Below are positions 1 to 5,149 of a stretch of 7,887 nt of DNA, one piece after another (the first letter of the stretch is position 1; every line of letters starts with the position of its first letter). This stretch comes from JBGPGW01 sp041484095 (GTDB lineage Bacteria > Pseudomonadota > Alphaproteobacteria > CADEGL01). Where the stretch lies: positions 1 to 7,887 of the forward strand of contig JBGPGW010000164.1 in assembly GCA_041484095.1 (NCBI GenBank), given 5' to 3'. Below the pieces are notes generated by a model. It saw only the letters and a list, made by a program, of their open reading frames with translations. It did not search any database and was not told where the DNA came from. The position numbers and the translations under genes were made by a program.

Positions 1-1337
1 TGGCCGCGTGGAGCTTCCTCACCGTCGGAATCGCGCTCGGCAGCTGGTGGGCGTATTACGAGCTTGGCTGGGGCGGGTGGTGGTTCTGGGACCCGGTCGA
101 GAATGCCTCGTTCCTGCCTTGGCTCGCGGGCACGGCGCTCATTCACTCCGCCGTCGTCGCCGAGAAGCGCGACGCGCTCAAGAGTTGGACGATCCTGCTC
201 GCGATCATCACGTTCTCCCTGAGTCTCATCGGCACGTTCTTGGTTCGCTCCGGCGTGCTCACCTCGGTCCACGCCTTCGCGACAGACCCGACGCGCGGTG
301 TTTTCATACTCGGCTTGCTGGTGATTTCGATCGGCGGCGCGCTCCTCCTCTTCGCTCTCCGTGCGCCCGCGCTGGTGCCGGGTGGAGTCTTCGCACCGAT
401 CTCGCGTGAAGGCGCCCTCGTGCTCAATAATCTCCTGTTGGCCACGGCCGCCGCGACGGTCTTTCTCGGCACGCTCTATCCGCTGTTCCTTGAAGCGCTC
501 GGCGGCGACAAGATCTCGGTCGGCGCGCCGTATTTCGAGATGACCTTCATTCCGCTGGTCCTGCCGCTTCTGGCGCTCATGGGCGTGGGGCCGCTCCTCG
601 CCTGGAAACGCGCCGACCTGGCCGGCGCCTTGATGCGCCTGCGCGCAGCGGCGGCGGCAACGGGCGGCGTCGCCATCATCGTCTGGGTCACGCACCGCCA
701 GCATGCGCCGCTGGCCGCACTCGGCATCGCCCTCGCGGTATGGATCGCGGGCGGCGCGTTCACCGAGCTTGCCCATCGACTGCGCCTGTTCAGCACGCCA
801 TTCCACGACAGCGCCGCCAGGGCGCTCCACCTTCCGCTTGCTGTCTACGGCATGACCACGGCCCATCTCGGCGTCGCGATCATCGTTGCCGGAATCACCG
901 CGTCCTCCGCCTGGCAAACCGAGAAGATCCTGGCCATGAGGCCGGGCGAGACGGCCGAGGTCGGCGACTATCTCTTCACGTTTCAGGGACTCACCCCGAC
1001 CCAGGGGCCGAATTATCGCGCGGAACGCGGGACGTTCGCCGTGAGCCGCCACGACCGACCCGTTGCGATGCTGTTCCCTGAACGGCGTTTCTATAACGTC
1101 GAGAGCCGGCAGACCACCGAGGCCGCCATTCACACGACGTGGTTCGCCGATCTTTACGCCGTCGTCGGCGAGAGCGATGGAAGCGGCGCCGTGAGCGTGC
1201 GGCTCTATCACAACCCTCTCGTTCCGTGGATCTGGGGGGGGGCGATCATCATGGCGCTGGGCGGCGCGCTTTCCCTTTGCGATCGGCGTCATCGCGTGGG
1301 CGCACCGGCGCGCGCGGCTCTCCGCGCGACCGCGTGA
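1..1337 (+). CDS. ccmF: Cytochrome c maturation heme lyase CcmF, C-terminal part (5' end outside window)
   Basis: CcmF is the membrane core of the System I heme lyase (with CcmH and CcmI); it takes heme from holo-CcmE and attaches it to reduced apocytochrome c at the periplasmic face. The frame is open from base 3, giving 444 residues of a family usually near 650; about 210 N-terminal residues are missing. Window residues 22-34 carry the tryptophan-rich WWD motif (GWGGWWFWDPVEN). Conserved histidines are H48 (LIHSAVV), H90 (SVHAF) and H288 (TTAHLG); the 42-residue spacing of the first two matches E. coli H261 and H303, and H288 is the probable H491 equivalent. Many membrane segments follow, then a periplasmic domain and the family's closing PLVPWIWGG segment. 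The TGA stop lies just before the ccmG start. A run of nine G (1234-1242) falls in the WIWGG codons without breaking the frame. Identification is secure. Confidence 0.97.
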   Translation, partial: AAWSFLTVGIALGSWWAYYELGWGGWWFWDPVENASFLPWLAGTALIHSAVVAEKRDALKSWTILLAIITFSLSLIGTFLVRSGVLTSVHAFATDPTRGVFILGLLVISIGGALLLFALRAPALVPGGVFAPISREGALVLNNLLLATAAATVFLGTLYPLFLEALGGDKISVGAPYFEMTFIPLVLPLLALMGVGPLLAWKRADLAGALMRLRAAAAATGGVAIIVWVTHRQHAPLAALGIALAVWIAGGAFTELAHRLRLFSTPFHDSAARALHLPLAVYGMTTAHLGVAIIVAGITASSAWQTEKILAMRPGETAEVGDYLFTFQGLTPTQGPNYRAERGTFAVSRHDRPVAMLFPERRFYNVESRQTTEAAIHTTWFADLYAVVGESDGSGAVSVRLYHNPLVPWIWGGAIIMALGGALSLCDRRHRVGAPARAALRATA

Positions 1338-1340
1338 GCC

Positions 1341-1344
1341 GGAG
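1341..1344 (+). promoter_or_regulatory. Shine-Dalgarno site that decides the ccmG start
   Basis: GGAG lies 7 nt before the GTG at 1352. Two earlier in-frame GTG codons exist: 1334 (overlapping the ccmF stop as GTGA) and 1346 (only 1 nt from the GGAG). Spacing and the immediate start of a Lys-Arg plus hydrophobic signal anchor favour 1352. Confidence 0.55.
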
Positions 1345-1351
1345 CGTGTCG

Positions 1352-1882
1352 GTGAAACGGCTTCTTTATATCCTCCCGGTGCTGGCCTTCGCCTGCGCTG
1401 CGGTCCTGATCTGGCTGCGCCTCGGCACCGATCCATCGATCTTGCCGTCCACGTTGATCAACCGGCCGGCGCCGAATTTCGACCTCGAGCCGCTTCGCGC
1501 GGAAACGCCGGGATTGAAGACGGCCGATCTCCACGGCCAGGTGGCACTGGTCAACGTCTTCGCCTCGTGGTGCGTACCCTGCCGCGTGGAGCATCCGATC
1601 CTGATGCGCCTTGCCGAGAAAGACGGCGTCCAAATCTACGGCATCAACTACAAGGATGATGCCGACGCTGCGCGACGCTGGCTGGATCAGCTCGGCAATC
1701 CGTTCGCGCGCATCGGCGTCGACGGCAATGGACGCGCAGCGATCGAATGGGGTGTCACGGGCGTGCCTGAGACGTTCGTCATCGACCGCGACGGCCGCGT
1801 GCGATATCGCCATGTCGGGCCCATCCAAGCCCGCGATCTCGACGCGACGATTCTTCCCCTTCTGAAGACCCTCGCCCGATGA
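1352..1882 (+). CDS. ccmG: Thiol:disulfide interchange protein CcmG (DsbE/CycY)
   Basis: Membrane-anchored periplasmic thioredoxin-like protein that supplies reductant, received from CcdA or DsbD, to keep apocytochrome CXXCH cysteines reduced, acting with CcmH. From GTG 1352 the protein has 176 residues, normal for the family. Residues 4-22 are a hydrophobic N-terminal anchor after a Lys-Arg pair. The thioredoxin fold contains the active site FASWCVPC (C74, C77), the family motif INYKDD at 99-103 and the cis-proline loop GVPET at 137-141. The start at 1352 was chosen from the GGAG 7 nt upstream; 1334 or 1346 would add only six or two residues. Its stop overlaps the ccmH start (ATGA, 1879-1882), indicating translational coupling. 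The neighbours ccmF and ccmH separate it from generic thioredoxins. Identification is secure; only the exact start is open. Confidence 0.95.
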   Translation: MKRLLYILPVLAFACAAVLIWLRLGTDPSILPSTLINRPAPNFDLEPLRAETPGLKTADLHGQVALVNVFASWCVPCRVEHPILMRLAEKDGVQIYGINYKDDADAARRWLDQLGNPFARIGVDGNGRAAIEWGVTGVPETFVIDRDGRVRYRHVGPIQARDLDATILPLLKTLAR

Positions 1883-2343
1883 TCTCGCGACGCTTCGCGA
1901 TCCTCGCCCTTCTCGTGCTGCTTCGAATCGGCGGAACGCCGTATGCGCTGGAGCCGGGCGAGGCGCTCGACGACCCGGTTCTCGAGGCGCGCGCCCGCGA
2001 CATCAGCAAGGAGCTGCGCTGCCTCGTCTGTCAAAATCAGTCGATCGATGATTCGAGTGCCGCGCTCGCGCGCGATCTGCGCCTTCTCGTGCGCGAGAGA
2101 TTGAAGGCAGGCGACGGCGATTCAGAGGTCATCGCCTTCATCGTCGCCCGGTACGGGGCCTATGTCCGATTGAAGCCGCCCTTCGATCCCAGCACCTATG
2201 CGCTTTGGTTCGGGCCTCCGGCTGTCTTGGTGATCGCGCTGCTTGTCGTCTTTCGCGCGACGCGGCGGCCGCGGCCGAGCCCGCTCCCGCTCGATGCGGA
2301 CGAGCGCCGGCGCATCGATGCGCTGCGCGACGATTCGCCTTAG
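1879..2343 (+). CDS. ccmH: Cytochrome c maturation protein CcmH (CycL type)
   Basis: Small membrane-anchored periplasmic oxidoreductase that works with CcmG to reduce or hold the cysteines of apocytochrome c and forms part of the CcmF-H-I heme ligation complex. It has 154 residues, typical of the single-domain alphaproteobacterial protein (E. coli CcmH instead carries the CcmI-like TPR part fused at its C-terminus). Residues 1-23 look like a signal peptide ending near PYA-LEP. The family signature LRCLVCQNQS is at 46-55, with redox cysteines C48 and C51. A three-helix bundle region follows, with VARYGAYVRLKPP at about 89-101, then a single membrane helix at about 107-125 and a charged cytoplasmic tail. 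ATG 1879 overlaps the ccmG stop; ccmI starts 8 nt after its TAG. The motif plus context leave little doubt. Confidence 0.96.
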   Translation: MISRRFAILALLVLLRIGGTPYALEPGEALDDPVLEARARDISKELRCLVCQNQSIDDSSAALARDLRLLVRERLKAGDGDSEVIAFIVARYGAYVRLKPPFDPSTYALWFGPPAVLVIALLVVFRATRRPRPSPLPLDADERRRIDALRDDSP

Positions 2344-2351
2344 GACCGATC

Positions 2352-3752
2352 ATGGGACAGTGGCTTCTCTTCGCGGCCCTCACCGCCGCTGCAGCCGGGT
2401 TTATCGTCTGGCCGTTTCTTCGCGCGAAGAAGGCGACGGGATCGCGCGCTGCCCTCGACATCGCGGTTTATAACGATCAGTTGCGTGAACTGGCGCGCGA
2501 CCGCGACCACGGCCTCCTCTCGGACACCGAGGCGGCGGCGGCCGAGGCCGAGATTGGACGGCGCATGCTGAAAGCCTCCAGCGGCCTGGCTGAGATCGCC
2601 GAGCGCATGGTCCCGGAAGCTGACACAGATCGGCCCGCGCGACCGTATCTCGCCGGTCTGGTCGCGTTCGCAGCCGTGAGTCTCGCATTGCTGATCTATT
2701 TCGCGATCGGGCGGCCCGGCATGCCGGACCAGCCGTTGCGCGCGCGTCAATCCGAGTTGGCGAAACACGCGGAGGAGGACTCCATCCCCGCCCTCGAGGC
2801 GCGCGCGGCTGCGTTGGCGCAGCGGGTCGCATCCGATCCCCGCGACGTCGAAGGTTGGATCCTGCTCGCCCGCGCGCGGACGGCATTGGGCCTTCATGCG
2901 GAAAGTGTCGAGGCCTACCGGCAGGCCCATGCGCTCAAGGCCGATTCGCCGGAGATCGCTTCCGCGCTCGCCGAGAGCCTCGTATTCGCGAGCAACGGTG
3001 TCGTCACGCCCGAGGCGCAATCGCTGCTCGAACGCGTTCACATGCTGGTCCCGCTTGAGCCGCGCGCACGCTATTACCTGGCTTTAGCGGCAGCCCAGGC
3101 GGGCAGACCGCGAGAGGCGCTCGACCAATGGGCCGCCCTCGCGAGAGACTCGCACGCGGATGCGCCCTGGATGCCCGCCGTGGCCGCGCGAATCGAGGAA
3201 ACCGCGAAAGCGCTCGGGATCGATCCACCTTCCGTCCTTCCCCAGCCGCTCGCGAACGAGACCGCCGATCCCGACGCGGTCGCGAAGCTGCCGCCGGCTG
3301 AACGTGAGGCGAAGATTCGCGGCATGGTCGAGCGGTTGGCCGCACGGCTCGAGGCTGAGCCGAACGACCTCGACGGCTGGCTCATGCTCGGTCGCTCCTA
3401 CCGGACGCTTGGGGAGGGCGTGAAGGCCGTCGCCGCCTATTCGCGGGCCGCAACGCTCGCGCCGAAGGACGTAAAGGTTCTCCTGGCCTATGGCGAATCG
3501 TTGCTCGCGCTCAAGCCGGCCGACGACCGGCTGCCAAAAGCGTTCATTGGCGTCATGAATGAGATACGGACCCTCGAGCCGGACAATCCGGTCGCACTCT
3601 ACTTCCTCGGTGTCGCCGAGGTCGAAGCCGGCAATCGCGATGCGGCCGCGGCATTGTGGCGCCGGGTCCTCGACCGAATGCCCCCGGATGCGCCGGAGAG
3701 CCGCGAGCTTGAGCAGCGCATCGACGACCTCACCAAGAAGAAAGGCTCATAG
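2352..3752 (+). CDS. ccmI: Cytochrome c maturation protein CcmI (CycH), with duplicated TPR module
   Basis: Inner-membrane protein of the System I heme ligation complex; its periplasmic TPR domain binds the C-terminal helix of apocytochromes c and presents them to CcmH and CcmF. The ATG at 2352 has AGGA 6 nt upstream and gives 466 residues; the frame is open further upstream, but only inside ccmH. Layout: membrane helix at about 3-21, cytoplasmic loop containing YNDQLRELARD (typical CcmI N-terminal domain), second helix at about 98-120, then two TPR-rich modules at about 147-268 and 321-440. The modules align with each other (DVEGWILLARAR at 165, DLDGWLMLGRSY at 339), separated by a Pro- and charge-rich linker. 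This is longer than single-module CycH proteins of roughly 350-400 residues as I recall them. It is the last recognised gene of the ccm operon; no clear terminator follows. Confidence 0.93.
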   Translation: MGQWLLFAALTAAAAGFIVWPFLRAKKATGSRAALDIAVYNDQLRELARDRDHGLLSDTEAAAAEAEIGRRMLKASSGLAEIAERMVPEADTDRPARPYLAGLVAFAAVSLALLIYFAIGRPGMPDQPLRARQSELAKHAEEDSIPALEARAAALAQRVASDPRDVEGWILLARARTALGLHAESVEAYRQAHALKADSPEIASALAESLVFASNGVVTPEAQSLLERVHMLVPLEPRARYYLALAAAQAGRPREALDQWAALARDSHADAPWMPAVAARIEETAKALGIDPPSVLPQPLANETADPDAVAKLPPAEREAKIRGMVERLAARLEAEPNDLDGWLMLGRSYRTLGEGVKAVAAYSRAATLAPKDVKVLLAYGESLLALKPADDRLPKAFIGVMNEIRTLEPDNPVALYFLGVAEVEAGNRDAAAALWRRVLDRMPPDAPESRELEQRIDDLTKKKGS

Positions 3753-3775
3753 TCCGCACGGCTTCGCCCATGGCG

Positions 3776-3946
3776 GCCGACCTTGACCCGAGCGACGTCA
3801 CGCGCGAACGCAGGGCCGCTCCGAGTTTAGGCATCACGAGATGTTGATCGCCGCCACCGTGATCTACTGGGATGATCTCGTTCGCCTTCGCACTCGTGCA
3901 GGCGCGAATCGAGCGGCACTTAGGCAAGGGGATCGCCCGCGAGTTC
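3776..3946 (+). pseudogene. Probable decayed C-terminus of a polar amino acid ABC transporter permease
   Basis: No intact gene fits here, but three short readings line up with the end of His/Glu-type (HisM/GlnP family) ABC permeases. From 3791 one frame reads SDVTRERRAAP; from 3823 the next reads EFRHHEMLIAATVIYW; from 3872 the first frame resumes with MISFAFALVQARIERH. Joined, they resemble the usual family ending: DLTR, then TFRxxE, a last membrane helix with an IYW motif, and an ERR/ERH-type tail. The frame changes by one base near 3820 and back by one (an extra G) at about 3871, so the shifts compensate. Codon third positions in the readings are mostly G or C, as in real genes nearby. No start, no upstream permease domains and no stop at the expected end are present. 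This is recognition by eye from a short stretch and could be wrong; a base-calling error could explain either shift, but not the missing N-terminal domains. Confidence 0.42.
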
Positions 3947-3995
3947 GCGGACGTCCCTGCCCCGGTATTTCAAGAACGGATTGCGGCGGTGGGGA

Positions 3996-4071
3996 TGGTG
4001 GAGCCGAGGGGAATCGAACCCCTGACCTCCTCATTGCGAACGAGGCGCTCTCCCATCTGAGCTACGGCCCC
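3996..4071 (-). tRNA. tRNA-Ala (anticodon CGC)
   Basis: The - strand folds into a complete 76-nt cloverleaf. The acceptor stem GGGGCCG pairs with CGGCUCC and includes G3-U70, the alanine identity pair. The D arm is GCUC/GAGC, the anticodon stem CCUCG/UGAGG with loop UUCGCAA, a 5-nt variable loop AGGUC, and T stem AGGGG/CCCCU with loop UUCGAUU. The anticodon CGC (bases 4036-4038 on +) reads GCG. The 3' CCA is encoded (3996-3998). It stands alone, opposite in direction to the genes on both sides, with a candidate promoter at 4098-4127. No clear terminator with a U-tract follows it. Confidence 0.97.
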
Positions 4072-4097
4072 CCACGTCCACAAAGACACTAAAAAGA

Positions 4098-4127
4098 ATT
4101 CTAATTCAACGTGTTAACGGCCCGCAA
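4098..4127 (-). promoter_or_regulatory. Candidate promoter of the tRNA-Ala gene
   Basis: On the - strand a TAGAAT box (4098-4103; 5 of 6 matches to TATAAT) lies 18 nt after TTGCGG (4122-4127; 3 of 6 matches to TTGACA). It would start transcription roughly 20 nt before the mature tRNA 5' end at 4071. This is also the only AT-rich patch in the intergenic region. Position and the -10 match support it; the -35 is weak. Confidence 0.45.
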
Positions 4128-4230
4128 CTTATATCGTTTTTCGCCCGCGAAGTCCACGCCTAAGGCCGGCATCCCGAAAGGGGGTTGCAGCGCCGGCCTC
4201 GGGCCCGCCCGCAACCTTCGGTCGCGGATC

Positions 4231-4257
4231 ACAAAAACGATCGGCGCCGCGCCGATT
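4231..4257 (-). terminator. Rho-independent-type terminator on the - strand, upstream gene unknown
   Basis: Read on the - strand, ATCGGCG (4250-4256), a 3-nt loop, CGCCGAT (4240-4246), then CG and five T (4233-4237). A 7-bp GC-rich stem followed by a U-tract is the classic form. On the + strand there is no T-run after the stem, so it acts in one direction. No - strand gene is recognisable between it and the yggT start at 4534, so it would end an RNA transcribed from within 4257-4533, or block antisense read-through towards the tRNA promoter. Confidence 0.42.
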
Positions 4258-4475
4258 GCCGAACGCGAGAAACCGAATCATCGCACCATGCCGGGATGCG
4301 AACTCGCCCCTTTTACCTTATCGGCCCGACGCATGCCGACAGATCGGGTCAAGTTGCTTTGCCCGAACAACGGACCTCGGGCGATCGGCATGGACGTCTT
4401 CGCGCCGGGGCAGCCATCTCAAGCCCAGCGCGCCCGCCCCCACGCGATTCGCCACCGGTGACCCGCCCCCTCTCC

Positions 4476-4504
4476 TTGCACCGCACGAGGGGCGACGCTA
4501 GGGT
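4476..4504 (+). promoter_or_regulatory. Weak candidate promoter for yggT-DUF167-folD
   Basis: TTGCAC (4476-4481) and TAGGGT (4499-4504) are spaced by 17 nt, about 30 nt before the yggT ATG. Each box matches the RpoD consensus at only three of six positions, so the case rests mainly on spacing and location. The operon must start somewhere in 4072-4533, since the gene upstream runs the other way. Confidence 0.22.
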
Positions 4505-4533
4505 GCCGCCCGAGAGGCGAACGGGGGCACGGC

Positions 4534-4812
4534 ATGTATTCTCTCCTCAATCTGATCGACACCATTCTCAATCTCTATAAGTGGTGTCTCATCATTTACG
4601 TGATCCTGTCATGGCTGATCTCGTTCAACGTCTTGAACACCTACAACCGGCTCGTCTTCACGGCGAACGACTTTCTTTACAAGATCACCGAGCCGGCCTT
4701 GCGTCCGATCCGGAAGGTCATCCCCTCGCTCGGCGGCATCGACGTCTCGCCCGTCGTCCTGATCCTGATCATCCACTTCGTTCAAAACCTCATGCACGAG
4801 TACGGCATGTAG
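4534..4812 (+). CDS. yggT: YggT family integral membrane protein
   Basis: A 92-residue protein of the YggT family, short bacterial membrane proteins of unsettled function, sometimes linked to osmotic tolerance or envelope assembly. Two membrane segments are visible, at about residues 17-31 (KWCLIIYVILSW) and 72-87 (SPVVLILIIHFV). Between them is the family core YNRLVFTANDFLY at 37-49, leading into EPALRPIRKVIPSLGGIDVS at 53-72; the LRPIR and GGIDVSP parts are the diagnostic ones. The start ATG has a run of five G (4523-4527) 6 nt upstream, which may be buried in a hairpin (4503-4530). It is the first gene of a tight group; DUF167 begins 4 nt after its stop. The pairing of YggT with a DUF167 protein is widespread in Proteobacteria. 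Family assignment is firm, function is not. Confidence 0.93.
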   Translation: MYSLLNLIDTILNLYKWCLIIYVILSWLISFNVLNTYNRLVFTANDFLYKITEPALRPIRKVIPSLGGIDVSPVVLILIIHFVQNLMHEYGM

Positions 4813-4816
4813 GTCC

Positions 4817-5149
4817 GTGCCGTCCGACGCCTCCCCGTTTACCTGCCGCAAGGACGGATTGGCCGTGGCGCTGCGCGTGACACCGCGCGCCGGACGTGAC
4901 CGTATCGACGGCATGATCACCGATGGAGAGGGGCGCAGAGCCCTCAAGGTTTGTGTGACGGCAGCACCCGACGAAGGCCAGGCCAATGCCGCCGTCATCG
5001 CGCTGCTGGCCAAGGCATGGCGTATTCCGAAATCGCACCTGACGATCGCGCACGGCGCGGCCAGTCGGCACAAAACGGTTCACATCAGAGGCGACGGGTC
5101 CGCGCTCAAACAACGGCTCGACACCTGGTTGAGAGAGACCCATGGCTGA
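4817..5149 (+). CDS. yggU: DUF167 (YggU) family protein
   Basis: A 110-residue soluble protein of the DUF167/YggU family, small alpha-beta proteins of unknown biochemical role. The family signature is present: LRVTPRAGRDRIDG at 19-32, the segment APDEGQANAAVIALLAKAW at 50-68 (usually P..GKAN..L...LA) and AHGAASRHKTVHI at 78-90 (usually G..SR.K...I). The lysine often found in GKAN is glutamine here (Q55), a small departure. GTG 4817 gives the usual short lead before the first strand; its only possible ribosome-binding sequence (AGG, 4811-4813) is very close, so the gene may depend on coupling with yggT, which ends 4 nt before. An alternative start is the TTG at codon 15. The 3' end overlaps folD by 8 nt. 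Family assignment is firm. Confidence 0.92.
   Translation: MPSDASPFTCRKDGLAVALRVTPRAGRDRIDGMITDGEGRRALKVCVTAAPDEGQANAAVIALLAKAWRIPKSHLTIAHGAASRHKTVHIRGDGSALKQRLDTWLRETHG

Larger units (their letters stand above)
4072..4533. other. Long intergenic region rich in inverted repeats, no convincing gene
   Basis: These 462 nt separate the divergent tRNA-Ala and yggT genes. Open frames exist on the + strand (for example 4111-4461), but their products are Arg/Pro-rich, match no family I know and lack good ribosome-binding sites. What can be seen: the tRNA promoter; a perfect 8-bp stem at 4163-4170/4192-4199 whose loop holds CCCGAAAGGG and a segment that can pair with 4211-4216 (pseudoknot topology); a - strand terminator-like hairpin at 4231-4257; a 12-bp stem with a 2-nt bulge at 4328-4339/4385-4398 enclosing a 6-bp stem at 4361-4366/4377-4382; a palindrome CACCGGTG at 4453-4460; and a hairpin at 4503-4530 over the yggT ribosome-binding site. 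A - strand small RNA, a long structured yggT leader, or both would fit. Confidence 0.6.

Noticed and set aside
1139..1351. Long upstream extension of the ccmG frame
   Set aside because: It lies inside ccmF, reads as an Arg-rich shadow, and the signal anchor of CcmG begins only at 1352.
2205..2351. Upstream extension of the ccmI frame
   Set aside because: It overlaps the 3' part of ccmH in another frame; the ATG at 2352 has a Shine-Dalgarno site and starts directly at the first membrane helix.
3730..3927. - strand 65-residue open frame
   Set aside because: No family resemblance, no ribosome-binding site, it overlaps the end of ccmI, and the opposite strand gives a better explanation as a permease remnant.
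3937..3950. Hairpin CCGCG/CGCGG as terminator of the tRNA or of the ccm operon
   Set aside because: Only 5 bp and no T-tract on either strand.
3841..4092. + strand open frames running through the tRNA (3841-4092 and 3872-4060), with products containing GNRTPDL or VEPRGIEPLTS
   Set aside because: These are the well-known spurious peptides made by translating the antisense of a tRNA T-arm. Only the part before about 3946 is of interest, as a permease remnant.
4330..4440. Identity as SRP RNA, 6S RNA, tmRNA or RNase P RNA on the - strand
   Set aside because: An AGGTCCG followed by AAAGCAAC looked briefly like the SRP RNA tip, but the GGAAGGAAGCAG core is absent; the signatures of the other RNAs were not found either. 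Left unassigned.
4111..4461. + strand 116-residue open frame from GTG 4111, and overlapping frames at 4185 and 4256
   Set aside because: Compositions are Arg/Pro/Ser-rich as expected from non-coding GC-rich DNA, overlapping frames look equally open, and none has a usable ribosome-binding site or known motif.
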